In this document: one piece after another, positions 50,241 through 61,570 of the stretch
How positions within the stretch are numbered: position 1 is the stretch's first letter
How the letters are laid out: every line of letters starts with the position of its first letter
Assembly (NCBI GenBank): GCA_023053545.1
Contig: JAKZAN010000084.1
Span: 62,001-126,000 of the forward strand
DNA: 64,000 nt
Direction: 5' to 3'
Source of the DNA: Lepidurus packardi
Lineage: Eukaryota > Arthropoda > Branchiopoda > Notostraca > Triopsidae
The notes under the pieces: generated by a model
Seen by the model: only the letters and a program-made list of their open reading frames with translations
Databases searched by the model: none
What the model was told of the DNA's origin: nothing
Translations under genes and position numbers: made by a program

Positions 50241-50613
50241 TGTGCTGGGAGAATGATAATACAGGCATACGAGCATAATAGTAGTAGGCAGTGTGCCGAT
50301 ATACATACATATTGCAAATAGTGATGGAGTATGGCTGCTTGTTGATTGTTCGTGGAAATTGGAACAACCAAATGAGCCATTTATAGTTTTGCTAATATTC
50401 TCAGATTTCTAAAGAAAAGAAAAAGAGAAAAAGAGAAAAAAAGAGAAAATAAAACAAAATATAGGGGGATGGGGGGATCAGCAGAACGATTTTCCATGTT
50501 TTCTTTTGATTATAAATGGTTGATGGAGGCAGGCACCCACAAAAGAAACATTAGCTTAGTTCCAATAAATAATATATCAAATAGACCACCCACGATATAC
50601 TCCTTCCGACTCT
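50241..50613. other. Intergenic region with A/G-rich tract
   Basis: Contains a purine tract, about 45 nt of AAAGAGAAA-type sequence, at 50412-50450, followed by a G-rich run at 50464-50476. No coding signal. Confidence 0.5.
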
Positions 50614-51887
50614 ATGAACCATACTACTCTCATCTGCTGCAAGTGCAACCTCCCAGTCCACTCATGTAACCCTATTCCCATCACCATCATCTTCATCCTC
50701 TGCTCAGACGTCGAACTCCAATGCCAGCACCATCTATGTACTCGATGCTTCGACGACTACAAAGACACCTACCAGCCCCCCGTCTGCGAGGAAGACGATG
50801 ACTTCCTTCTCTTCAAATGCGAAGTGTGCCTCCTGAGCCAGCGACTGATTTCGTCCAACAACATCCTGTAGCACTCGCCCAATAATAACCCCCGACTCCG
50901 CCAGTCCAAAGTTTCCTGTGATCCAGTACAGCCTCCCCGAAAAGAACACCTGAACATGAGAAACTCGACCCCCTATTCTCAGTCCTACCATACCAATAAT
51001 AGCTCTCCTGCTCCATACGATGCCAAGAACTCCAAAATTCTAATTAAAGAGCAATTCCAGAACCCCAACCGTTCCTCCCGGGCTCATCTGCACGAGACAA
51101 GACACAAATAAGGAGCAGCTGACATCCACTAAGAACTGTTTTGTTTCACATGCATGAGCGAAACCTTCAGCATGAACGACTACCTTCGTGGCGAGCACAA
51201 GAACCACAAGGTGAAGACATACGTGCAGGCGAGTTCTGAGCTGCGCTAACAAAACCTCAAAACAGTGTCTGTGCTATAACAAAAAGGAGAAGACTTGTCA
51301 GCCAAGTAATCAATGCTGTAAAGAGAACTCATGCGTCTGGACGGGTAGCATGGGAACTATACCCAGCAGATCCAGAAGTACTACGATGAGTTGATGCACA
51401 AGATTGACCAGAAGAGGAGTGCAATGCTGTTCGAACTCTAGGAAAACTACAAGAACTCCTCGCAGGAAATCAGGATGGCGATGGCCACAGTCAGTCACAA
51501 CCTGTATGAAGTGCGCAAACTGACATAAATCACCAATCTTTCAGTCTAGGCCATGAGAGTATCAACACTCTGATTGCGCATGACTCCGAAATACGTGCTT
51601 ACTCGGGACTTCAAACTCTGAGAATCAACTCCTACAGTTTCCAGCTGCCGAAGATAACAGAGTCGTACGATCTGAGTTTCCACATCGAGAACTCGATGAA
51701 ATTCGTGAAAGACTGCAGTTCGAATAGCAACATGGGGATAGGAGCAGCTGCGCGTCCTGGGTAATACGAGGGCAGCAGCGACATGAATAGCAAATACAGG
51801 GATTCGATTAGCGTGCCGCGCAAAGTGAGGCTAACCTAAAAAGTGAGGAGCAGAATGAGTCCAGTAAGCGAGTTGATATTCAGATGA
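50614..51887 (+). CDS. RING/B-box-like zinc-binding protein with coiled coil (TRIM-like layout)
   Basis: Exons 50614-51503 and 51545-51887 with a 41-nt intron that corrects a frame change; 410 residues. N-terminal Cys/His cluster: 'ICCKCNLP', then 'LQCQHHLCTRCFDDYK' and 'FKCEVCLLSQRL', RING-like spacing. A B-box-like segment follows: 'LHETRHK', 'ELFCFTCMSETFSMNDYLRG', EHKNHKV. Then a coiled coil ('LSAKQSMLQRELMRLDGQ', 'YDELMHKIDQKRSAMLFEL'). The C-terminal exon is S/R/N-rich. RING, B-box and coiled coil in that order is the TRIM layout, suggesting a ubiquitin ligase; the first RING Cys-loop is long (about 23 residues), so RING function is not certain. Confidence 0.7.
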
Positions 51888-52146
51888 TGCGATGGGGTTA
51901 TTTTTAGTTATTTTTAAGAACAGACTGACAATATATGTTAATAAATAGATTAAACAAAAAGTATCTGCCTCTAGCTATTTATCTGTAACTCTTTAGTCTG
52001 CATTAGAAAATAGAGCAATCATAATACTATCACATACACACTGAACAAAAACAAATAAATAAGTGTTATATACATTGTTGGATAGATAAGGATCTGATAA
52101 GAAATATTACATACTCGTATAATAGATTATCTTGTCGTCACAGTCA

Positions 52147-53382
52147 TCATACACTCTGGCCTTGGCACCTCCCGAACTCTTGTCGCGTGTTCTCCACTCG
52201 CACAGCCTGCACTCTCATCATCTCACCCACCGTCGGAATCCCCAGCATTCTCATCACTTTTAATACTTTTAATGATGGCACGCACTCACTCTCCACTCTA
52301 CCCGATTTGTACTTTATCCCTTAGCTTCCTCCCGCACTCTCGAAACCAGTATTCATTATCACCTATCCCCAGTATTTTGTCTAACTCCAGAAGTCTCTGC
52401 CGATAAAGTCTCCCTGAGAATCAGTGCGCAGAGTCACTTTCAAGTCGACCTTGAGCTCGTTCAGTCCGAAATATGTTTGCACAGGCTCACTAAATGAGAA
52501 GAGAGTCAAGTTGTCGAGTGCCTTATTTTCATCCAGGAGAGTTACGATTTTTATTCTGGTAGTAGGGATAGGATAACATATCCGCAATCCCACCACAGAC
52601 TCCTTGAGGATAAAGAACTGTTTGATGGTATGCTTTCTAGACATGGCCATCATTTTCACGAGCTTCTCTTTCAGGTAGGTTTGCATGGGTAGACTCAGCC
52701 TACAGGGAGATAGTTAATCTGGAAAGTCTCTGTTGTGCAGAATCATCAGCCCAGTTCATCATATCTGATTCTGCACTGTTGATGCTGCTTGATATATTTT
52801 TAAGGCTTAGCTCATATAACTGGAGGAGGCTGGTAGTCTTGCCTGCGGTATAGGTGAGATCGACTTAGAAGTCTTCTTGAAAATTGGTGATGTACATCTT
52901 AGAAAGCTTGTAATACCTCCTATCCAGGGTAGAAAACTATCCAATGTTTTTTCTGAAATTCTGCACACGACCACTGATAGACAAATTGCGACAAGCCTTA
53001 GAAGCAGCAGTATTAGAATGGATGCTCTGGACTGCTTTGGTGATTCGATCATTGGCATCGGTCGCCAACGGGTTATATTTGCTTTCGACAGCAAACTGCA
53101 AAGCAAAACGAATTTCCTCGGGGCTCATTATTGGTGGAGTCTCAGCAGTCGTCCGAGGACAGGATGCCTTTTGGTATAGATCCGATGCATTGAAATGGTC
53201 GCTTAAGTAACAGTGACTCCACCATTTGCATTTCCTGCCTCCATGCCACCGTCTTTTACAAACGCGTCGGGATTTATACCAGAAGTGGACCCAATTTCTG
53301 GACAATCGCTCTGCATTGTCCTCTAAATTACCTCTGCAGACTCGTAAATAGCAGTGATGAGCCTGCTGGCGGATTAGTCCAT
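52147..53382 (-). CDS. Orphan protein of unknown function
   Basis: Three exons (53382-53218, 53167-52821, 52699-52147); 354 residues, sum divisible by three; introns 50 and 121 nt. N-terminal 90 residues polar and G/T/P-rich. A helical part follows ('SPEEIRFALQFAVESKYN', 'DANDRITKAVQSIHS'). The C-terminal half is beta-rich ('FFILKESVVGLRICYPIP', 'DNLTLFSFSEPVQTYF', 'LKVDLKVTLRTDSQG') and looks like a compact globular domain. No family recognised. The frame is closed by TGA TGA. Splice choices, particularly the 121-nt intron, are my inference from frame continuity. Confidence 0.5.
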
Positions 53383-53571
53383 CGTAGATAAGTCAAAACT
53401 CTCTTTGCTTGCTCGGAGGAAGATCTTAACAAGCTTCTCGCTCATTCTTATAAGGTCCAGACAGTACATGCAGGAGTTCGAGTACAGTCCTCAGAGACTC
53501 AGAGTCCTCAACTCGCTCAACCTCTTCAGTCACGTTAAGTCCTGGAATATTGATCCTCTGACTGCCCACTA

Positions 53572-54178
53572 TCAGATCAACTCCTGTAAAGGTTGAACAT
53601 CAGACGACTAGGACGCATGTAGGCCCATTCTGTATAACTCCTGAGTCTGGTATAGATGCATAGCTCTACATTTATGCCATGCGTCTGAGTCTCGAACAGC
53701 ACTATATCTTTGTTGTTATATGTATGTTATTGACTTCTAGTTATGCTGGCTCCTATGCGCGGTTCTCTGACTTAGCTACCGACTCTTTGCATAGATTATA
53801 ACTGTGTATCTGAACTTGGTTTGGCGACATTCTGCGATGAAGGTTTCGCTGGGGAAACAAAAAAATTTCGAAATCGGCCAATTCAATTCTGCATTGGCAT
53901 CATAATAGTCTCTTTGGTCAGAGAAAGTATACTTGACTGAACCTGAGATTTACGATTTGAAGCGTTGCCAAATTGGAGATAGCTATGACCAGTTAAGCGG
54001 CCGCTGACATAGGTACCATCCTTTTTCATCGTTATGTCTAACCGACCGTTATCTAACTCTAACTCATGTTTCTTTTTTTATCAATGCTTCAGTTTGAAAT
54101 CCTCCGAAAGCTCATCTGTATAATTATCTAACTACTTGTAAGTATAGTAGTGCTCAGAAGCATTGAGGCTTTCAGCAT
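53572..54178 (-). CDS. Possible small secreted protein (tentative model)
   Basis: Proposed exons 54178-54136, 54058-53933 and 53888-53572 give 161 residues with a sum divisible by three. It begins with a short hydrophobic leader (MLKASMLLSTTILT). A segment follows that looks globular ('MKKDGTYVSGRLTGHSYLQF', 'ISKFFCFPSETFIAECRQ', 'FRYTVIIYAKS'), then a Q/R-rich tail. The splice pattern removes an in-frame TGA at 54081-54083. Without homologs this could be a decayed gene or a chance construction. Confidence 0.3.
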
Positions 54179-54211
54179 AGGACTGTCTCATGATAATCGG
54201 AGGTCTTAGTT

Positions 54212-54682
54212 ATGACCACTATACGGGAAAGAGTGGACCTGCTGATTTGGCAGAAGAATTATAGCCTCGACAAAACTATTAGAGGGATAGATAAGCTTGA
54301 AAGGTTATGGGCAAGAGTTCATTCGTATGAACTCTGCAGTGTTAGAAGGTTCTTGATAGGTTGGGAGGGTACAAGCAATAAACCATTGTTTACTTGGTTC
54401 TGTGGGGTCCCTGCACAAAAATATGGTCACTTTTTGGGTGACCGTTAGTTTCTTGGTAGTAATGTGTCTTGGAAATGGCTGCTAATAGAGCTGCATGGGA
54501 CTTCGTGTTGTTAATTGACTAGCTTTCACAAGAGTTTAGGGGATGCCTTGATCAAATGCGCTAAGGACTGTAAGCAATGCTATAAGCTTCCTAGGAGACA
54601 AATGTTTATAACAGCGCATCCTGTGTTTATAGGTAGATAGTGTCAGTATCCAGCACATTCTTACTATACCGCATTCTCCTGA
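54212..54682 (+). CDS. Possible hypothetical protein
   Basis: ATG-opened frame of 156 codons ending in TGA, with in-frame TAG/TAA. Text such as 'VDLLIWQKNYSLDKTIRG', 'VRRFLIGWEGTSNKP' and 'KCAKDCKQCYKLPRRQM' is protein-like. A frame of this length without TGA can arise by chance under a one-stop code, so support is weak. It begins 34 bp from the divergent minus-strand model. Confidence 0.3.
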
Positions 54683-54712
54683 AATATTTTTTAGTATTTT
54701 TTATTATTTGAA

Positions 54713-55346
54713 ATGGAGGTTGACGACAGCTATAAAGCCAATAATTGGTCGTATTTGGGGTGGGGTGCGGATCAAAGATAGGATAATATGATGGTCAGGA
54801 CTAATAAAAATACAGGAGAGTCAAGTAACGGAGATGCCTTTTAAGATCATCAATAAGGGCAGAGGAAGGACTTCCATCGGAGAGGCAGAAATTTTACAGA
54901 GTCCTGGCTGTTAAGCTTGAAATTTTCTAATGTCCACACCACTAGTATAACTAAATAATTTGAGAATAGCCCTCAAAGTTAGGTAAGTAGCAGATTATCA
55001 ATACTTTAAATACTTAGTTGTCCCTTCAAAACTAACAACCATCAAGGTAATGCAATGAACGAAGAAACAGTAGGTATACATAAGAATGACGGGGAGACAA
55101 GATCAAAGAACTAGACAGCCTATGAAAGTTTATAGAAGCATATAGGGTTGAAGGGGGTGTTAGATTTTTGTCAGCACCATTACAAATTTTATCATCAATC
55201 ATTGATGTATTGTATTTATTGTTTTTTTTTAATTTTGGAGAAGTAGTTAGACCTTATCACCAATAACACTCTATCACTTTACTATCAATCCCCACCCAAT
55301 CTGATTTAGATTATAATCCCCCATACACCCTCATACTTATCTCAGA
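54713..55346 (+). other. Open stretch, possible hypothetical gene with unresolved 3' end
   Basis: From ATG 54713 the frame has no TGA for more than 200 codons and runs into the next gene. The first ~95 codons are hydrophilic and protein-like ('MEVDDSYKANNWSYLGWG', 'FHRRGRNFTESWLLSLKF'). A GTAAGT donor near 54982 could begin an intron. Later text is AT-driven. I cannot define an end. Confidence 0.25.
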
Positions 55347-56068
55347 ATGGACGATGAAGTCCGTGGCGGCAACAGCTGCCTCTTCGCTATCCTCAAGTTT
55401 CTTAACCTCATCTTTGGCGTCAGTGCCTTCGGACTCATGGCTCTCAGCATCTGGCTCTGGAAGGAGTTCAAAGTCTTTGACGTAATTGAAATCTTTTTCG
55501 TCGCTCTCGGAGTCTTCGAATTCATCATGGTCTTGATAGCTGTCAGCTCGCGCAAGTCTCTTACTAAGTAAATTCCTATGCATTGACATTCGTAGACTGA
55601 GATGCTATATGATCCTGATGGGCATCCTGTTCATTTCTCAGATGACCGTGACAATCATCGGATTCGCACTCAAAAACAAGATCATCGAAAAGGTCGCCGA
55701 CGCCACTCACTCAGAAGCAGAAAGTAACGCACACACCCAGTCTAACAATCCTAATCACCTGATGTTAATGTTTTGGATTCTCAGTACAAAAACTCACGAG
55801 CAATTTTGATGTTGTGATCTACTATGTCCTGGGGTCTCTTTGTGTGGAGATCGTCATGCTCGCACTCACCAACTGCTATATCCAGTCCGTCAAGAACAAG
55901 AATTTTGCTTATGACTATAAAATCATGGATGATGAAGGCAACAAACTCACGATTAACCAGAAAAATAAGCGTGACAAAGAAGCTGTCCAGGAGAAGTACG
56001 ACAAAAAAAGGGAAGAACTCTACTCGAAGTATCCTGAATACCAGAACTTCAAGAAGAACGAATCCTGA
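55347..56068 (+). CDS. Four-transmembrane (tetraspan-like) membrane protein
   Basis: Exons 55347-55567, 55596-55723 and 55785-56068; introns 28 and 61 nt; 210 residues, sum divisible by three. TM1 'LNLIFGVSAFGLMALSIWLW', TM2 'IEIFFVALGVFEFIMVLIAV', TM3 'MILMGILFISQMTVTIIGFA', TM4 'VVIYYVLGSLCVEIVMLALT'. A charged cytosolic tail of about 60 residues ends 'YPEYQNFKKNES'. The layout resembles tetraspanins, but the large extracellular loop between TM3 and TM4 is only ~35 residues and lacks the CCG motif. I therefore call it tetraspan-like only. Splicing is needed to keep TM4 in frame. Confidence 0.78.
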
Positions 56069-56147
56069 TGATAGTATAGCTCTTTTTTTGCAGTAATAGA
56101 GTCTTAAGCTTTTCTATACTTGGGGATCGAGATGAAACCATAAATTA

Positions 56148-57608
56148 TCATTGGGATCTAAGTTTGACTAGGCCGTCGAGGATAGAAGGGGGACAGTTTT
56201 TGTTGTTAATGTATTGTTCAACCTGTTTCCCAAGCCAGCCATGAGAGTTCAGGTCTTATTTATGCATTCGTTGCAAAGCCATAAGCACCATTTTATCGTG
56301 TTACTCGTTATTTCGCATGATCATTCCTTTGAGAACTCTCTGCCAGCCTTCGCAAGTAGGAAGCTTACTAAGACCTCTAAGAACGAAGTCCTCAACCAAA
56401 GGGTCATGTTAGGAATAAAGCATCATCGAGGCCAGAAGATCGACCTTAATGGGAATGGCTTGCATAAGTTTCTAGCAAACCTCAGAATGTTAGCTGATCG
56501 GGTACTTCAGCAGGTTGATCATAAGAAGCGAAAGCGGATAACCGTACTCCGCTACACTCTAGTATTCGAGTCCTTTTTATCCTTTCGAAACATGCTTTTC
56601 GAGGAGCTAGACTAGAGGCTTTTTATGCGGGAAGCTACGTTTGAGACTCTAACTAACTGCAGTTATCAAGATTGAAAGGAGAATCCTATCCGAAAAAAAG
56701 AATTCATAGGTCTTGTTCTTGAGAAGCATATTGATGAAGTAGGGATAGCCCACTCCGCTCAAGAGATGCGATGGTTCGTAGGCTTCAGGCACTTCGAGAA
56801 CCTTTTCGGGATGGTTAAATGAATGAGTCTTCAGAACCCTGAGGTAGCATTCAGTCATCTCAAGAGGGTCGTAGTGTTTACGGATTGTGCTGGTGGCTTC
56901 GGTGAGTAAATTCGTAAGAATCTAGCGATTAAGTTTTCCTTCAAGGATATTCTGCAGTAAAGCTTCAGCCATGTCACAAATCCAATTCAGGAAGTATTGT
57001 CTGGCTTTAGTATTTTGAGCTACCTTATCCCCGATAACTTGCATGTACTTCAGCAGAATTCTCTCAACCTCTTCTTCACAAGATTTACACAATAATCTTT
57101 CTAGAGCAAGTCTATCACTTTCACTATAGGTCTTCTCCTGAGCCAAGTTGAGATACTGGTGTAAGATCACGGCACAGCATCTTAGGACCGTGGGAAGCAG
57201 CACTCGATACTCTACTCCATTGTCGCATTTAGTTATTACATCTGCTAGTTCATTAAGGAGTATAAAGTGTGTCTCCCAATGTGTATGCACTTTAAGAGTA
57301 TCGATCAGCTGAGTTGATGTGAATGATGGACGCAGGTCACGAAGCAGGTTAAGAATGATGGGAAGGTGGCTAGAGGTTTGGGAGGGTATCGATGTGGAAT
57401 TATAGTAGGAGTGGAGGACATGACCTTTATCAAAGAAGGTCAGAACAAGGTTAAAGAGAAGGGTAGGATCCTATTTAGAGATGCGTGAGTATTGCTAGGG
57501 TTCTGAGAGAAGCTGGAGATACTAATCGGCACGAGGGTCAGCATCTCTGATGAACTGGGTCAGGGTGCGAATGGCTTCCTTTGGATTCTAGAATAAATCA
57601 GAGTTCAT
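56148..57608 (-). CDS. Helical-repeat (HEAT/ARM-like) protein, family unknown
   Basis: Single exon, 486 residues, many TAA/TAG Gln codons. Almost entirely alpha-helical, Leu-rich text with ARM/HEAT character: 'LPIILNLLRDLRPSF', 'FILLNELADVITKCD', 'LLPTVLRCCAVILHQYL', 'QYFLNWICDMAEALLQ', 'ILTNLLTEATSTIRK', 'VAEYGYPLSLLMINLLKY'. 'DPLVEDFVLRGLSKLPTCEG' also fits a HEAT unit. No catalytic motif. Candidates would be a transport receptor, a scaffold or an IFT/vesicle factor; I cannot choose. The antisense strand also has a long open frame, but its sequence is less protein-like. Confidence 0.7.
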
Positions 57609-57812
57609 TTTGTTTTGACAATTGAATAAGGATTATTGAATAGTATGCAGTGGTCCACTGTTGGTATGAATCCAAGCTATGGATGTCAAAACTATGGTTT
57701 GATGTTAAATCGAGAGAAATGCATGTCCTTGAAATGCCTTACCTTTTTTATATTCATTATAATTAGTAATCCCTTATATCGAACTCAATACATCTCCCAA
57801 CAAACCCTAACA

Positions 57813-58010
57813 ATGGACTCACTCCTCGACGCCTTTGACTTCCTTCCTAAGACTTTCAGTCCCACTCTGCGTATCTTCGTATATGTGCTGGTTGCGCTTC
57901 ATCTGCTGGCACTTACTGCTTGGTGCGTGATGGCTTGTCCAAGCATGTTCAAAACCCAGGAATCCTTCGCAGACCGCGTCGAGAAGAAACTTAAAGAGAA
58001 GAACCAATGA
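57813..58010 (+). CDS. Small single-pass membrane protein
   Basis: 65 residues in one exon. A short acidic N-terminus (MDSLLDAFDFLPKTFSPTLR) is followed by one TM ('IFVYVLVALHLLALTAWCVM') and a basic tail ('ADRVEKKLKEKNQ') ending at TGA. It looks like a tail- or signal-anchored small protein of ER or mitochondria. No family recognised. Support is the TM, the start context and the TGA. Confidence 0.55.
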   Translation: MDSLLDAFDFLPKTFSPTLRIFVYVLVALHLLALTAWCVMACPSMFKTQESFADRVEKKLKEKNQ

Positions 58011-59188
58011 TTCAAAATGGTAGCAAGAAACACACTTGTAGAGCATGTTCTGATTAGATTTTATTTTGTATGTAAAAAATGAATAGATGGGTCAAGTATT
58101 TCTAAGTTTTTATTTGAGGCACAGATTGACTGCGCCGCGTATGTTTTGCTATGCACGTTTTTGTCGTCGAGAGGGCAGTATGTTCCGGGAATGGAGGCCA
58201 GTCGACCCGAAACACCCGATTGGTCCTAGTGAGGAGGAGTTGTTCAGAAAGGGAAAATAGTAGCAATCTAGAACCTTAGGCGTGAAATCAGGGGCGCAAA
58301 AGTGAAGGACGGTGGTTTAAAGAATGATGGTAACGAGTTCAGTAAGCTGTGGATTGTACTCCGTTTAATATTTACAGTTTGGGGATAATTTAAGTTCAAG
58401 TTAACAAAGTCAAAACCCCCACACTGCACCACACAATAACTCCCAGCATATACAAGTAGAGGGGTGGGCAGTACGCTATGGCAAACTAAGAATATCTTAT
58501 GCTAGCCATGGCTGTAGTGTTGTGTTTGTCGGGTACAGACCCCTGCCATTTTCTACGAGAACCTGCTTGGCCATGACCAAGCAATATACGGAGGGCGCAT
58601 TGTTCTTTATGCACCCAGAGATACTAATATACATATAATATATATAAATATAAGCCTAAAGAGATTTAAAATTGAAGAACAGAGGGCAGAACTGTGTTAA
58701 AGGTAAATGTATGTATAATATTTGTGCGAGGACAGATAACAGATTAATATAACTTAAAATACCTATAAACTCGATGGGAACAACATTCGCAAGTCCCGTG
58801 TACATTTGAAAAGAAGCTGCTGATGTTGTTTGGGGGAAATTTAAATATAAAGAAAGAGTGGGAAAATACATTGTAAAAAATTAAAAATGTGTGATTTGCT
58901 ATATAGCAGGGTGGGGAATGGTTTATTTGATAATCCAAAATAGATAGAGAGAGGGCACTCTAGGACAACAAAGTATTCTGCTTGGAACTTTGGTGTTATT
59001 TCGAGAAGGAACACAGACTTCATGGTCAGCACACCCATCGCATATTTAAAAACAAAATCTATCCCTCACCACACTCCTATAATCATTTCCTTACCCCTGT
59101 GTATATTATTATTTTAGTTTGTTCTTCGCTCAAGGTTTCTCACCCCAACTCCTCATCATCGCAGTCCCTACTCATCCACCCAGACAAC
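58011..59188. other. Intergenic region with a hairpin-rich segment
   Basis: No gene called. The second half is AT-rich. The segment 58440-58620 is less AT-rich and contains several short hairpins (see the ncRNA candidate at 58530-58620). Confidence 0.45.
58530..58620 (+). ncRNA. Candidate structured RNA (three consecutive hairpins)
   Basis: In order: GGGT/ACCC around ACAG near 58541-58552; a perfect 7-bp stem TGCTTGG (58564-58570) with CCAAGCA (58577-58583), loop CCATGA; and GGGCGCAT (58593-58600) with ATGCACCC (58609-58616), 7 of 8 pairs, loop of 8. It sits in a gene-free interval. No match to U1-U6, SRP, RNase P or snoRNA boxes that I could recognise. Strand is arbitrary because hairpins are symmetrical. 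Confidence 0.25.
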
Positions 59189-61462
59189 ATGCAGGCTTAC
59201 GAGCACAAGAACACTATCATCAAACACATCTAGGCCGAACTCAACAAACTCACCAAACGTGACCTCGTCAAACTCATCACAGTCCTCAAAATCTCTGACG
59301 TTATTACCCTCACCAGGAAGGAGAAAATCGCTGAGGAAATCGCTGAACGCATCGTCATGACTGTCTTCACCCGCAAAATTGAAGGCCAGCCCGAACAGGT
59401 TACCCTTGACCAGATCATCAAAATCATTGCCAACTCTCCGGAAAATCACCTTGTTGGCACTATCAGCAGCTGTCTGCGCTCTATCACCGAGTGGCAGGGT
59501 CCTGACGCCTACCCCCCTGGCGAATTCCAGCCAAACCCCCATAATGTCCCCGAGCCTGTTGAAATATAAAACACCACTTCCCACGTGTGTATCTGTGGAC
59601 AAACCTCTCCCCTAGAATAAGGCTCTATCGTATGCACCGTGTGTTTCAGAGGATTTCACCCCTTGTGCTTCAAACTACCCTTGTCCTAATACTTTTAGTG
59701 TCCGCACTGTTTCTTGTCAAGCATGGATCCTCTCCAGGAAGTGCAAAGACCCATCTTCACAGGCTACCTGCGCGCGGGTGTACGCCATCACCTTATCAAA
59801 CTAAACACCTAAGACCTCATGTCCCTCGGTCCGCAGTACTCTATTGAAATGCGATGCGTGAGGCTTGATGGCAAAAACAACTACCAAATAACATGGCCTG
59901 ACTACTGTACAATTAAACTTGGGAACACCCGCATTGTTGAGTTTACACCTCTGCCTAAGAATTCCTGTATCAAAAAACGTGGGGATCTGCCTCGGATTCT
60001 TGATAAAAAATATTTGGTGAGCAACTAGCTTAGGATCGAAGAATTCGTGGCTTCTCCGCAAGAAGAGGCGTGCGCAGGACTTGCCAACCACTTTTTAGGG
60101 GTGTATGTGGTGAGGACACTCACTAAGACAGAACTTTACAATAGTATTTTGGCTGAAAAGATGCTGCCTATGGATTCTTCGCGATAAATGCTACGCAGAC
60201 AGTTCACCACTAATGATGAGGTGGAGATTGATCGAATCGATGTTTCTCTGAAGTGCGTCTACGAGGGGACGACCATCAAGATGCCCGTGCGGTCCTGGGA
60301 CTGCATCCACTTCCAATGCTTTGACCTGTATAACACTATTTCGGTAACAGCACGCACCCAGCCTAGGAGGTGGAAGTGCCCCTTGTGCAAGCGAAAGTGT
60401 CACCGACTGTTTGTAGATCCTATCCTCAAAGAGATCATCCAGGCTAATCAAGGACGGAACCTGTAGCAAGTGTTATTCTTCCGCAACGGCACTTTTAAAA
60501 TAATATAGGACTAGAGTGTTCCTAATTCTGTTGAAGTTCTACCAGAGAAGGTGCTTCCCAAGCCGCCCCAGGAAAAGATTGTGTCTGCTCCTGGCAACAT
60601 GATTTGCATTGATGAGGAGTCGTAGGGACAGGAGGTTTCAGATACCAGACCTCAAAATCTTGTGCAGAATCGAAATTTTGGCCATGACATTCAGGGGGCT
60701 TTGCCTTATGCAGGCGTGCCGGCTGTTACTTCTATCAACGGTAGTCGTCATCACGCCCATGAAAATGGCTATGCACGCCCTGGATCACTTCCGTTGCAAG
60801 GACTTAGAAAAGACAAAAAGGATCGAATTCTGGAAGCTCCGGAACAGTTATTTGGTCCATCTAGCCAAAGGGAATATGAGGATCCTAGACACGCAGCAAG
60901 TGATGTGATGGCTGAGTCAGATAGCCTCCCCCATTCCAAGTCTCATCTGGGAAGTGCAGAGTTCTCTCACAACCATTTAGACAGAAACATTGTTTAAAAG
61001 CTCAAGTCTCTGGGCCGAATGGACCTCTTGCGCGAAGTCTCAGAACTCTTCGTAAACAACCCAAGGCAGACAGAACGCACTGTAGAACACCACAATCCCC
61101 CTCAGTCGAGATTTAATTACCCCAAGCAGTCATTTTCAGAATCTTTTGCTTCGGTCGCCTAGGCTCAAAGGATGCAGGGAGCAATGCGTACAGCCATGAT
61201 CTAAGAGAAACTGCTACACATTCCATTGCATTAGATTCTGAATACAGGGCACGTACTCACAGACGTGATCGATACAGAAGAGTAGACAGAGGCAAACAAG
61301 TACGAGCGAATGGTAGCACTGGAGAAGTACATGTTGAGACAACACATTTCAGCGACCAACCTGGGTGCTTCCGATCTGGTGAAGACAGACGATCTAGACA
61401 AATCCATTTTGTTGAAGATGACAGCAGAGTTGTTCCACGGAATCGACTTGTTCCTGAACTGA
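59189..61462 (+). CDS. PIAS/Siz-type SUMO E3 ligase with PHD finger and SP-RING
   Basis: Single exon, 757 residues. Order: SAP-like N-terminal helices ('AELNKLTKRDLVKLITVLKI', residues ~10-55). PHD finger ~130-165 ('CICGQTSPLEQGSIVCTVCF', then RGFHPLC). PINIT-like domain ~175-330 ('FTGYLRAGVRHHL', 'CVRLDGKNNYQITWPDY'). SP-RING ~345-410 ('VSLKCVYEGTTIKMPVRSW', 'CIHFQCFDLYNT', 'WKCPLCKRKCHRLFVDPIL'). The rest is a disordered tail. A PHD between SAP and PINIT is the plant/yeast Siz1-like arrangement. Role: SUMO transfer from Ubc9 to nuclear substrates. In the SP-RING the usual 'CP' after SLKC is CV, a minor change. Confidence 0.9.
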
Positions 61463-61570
61463 AGTACGGTCCACCCCTGGATCCCGCCAGGCCACACAAA
61501 ATAGTTTGCATGTCAATGTATCATACTTAGTATGCACGCAGACAGTCCACAATTTCAGAAATAGAGCTAG

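Noticed and set aside
54081..54083. In-frame TGA within a protein-like frame on the minus strand
   Set aside because: A GT..AG intron (54059-54135) removes it if the ATG at 54178 is used; no need to invoke readthrough.
56214..56615. 133-codon plus-strand ORF
   Set aside because: Overlaps antisense the 486-residue helical-repeat gene, whose frame is longer and more protein-like.
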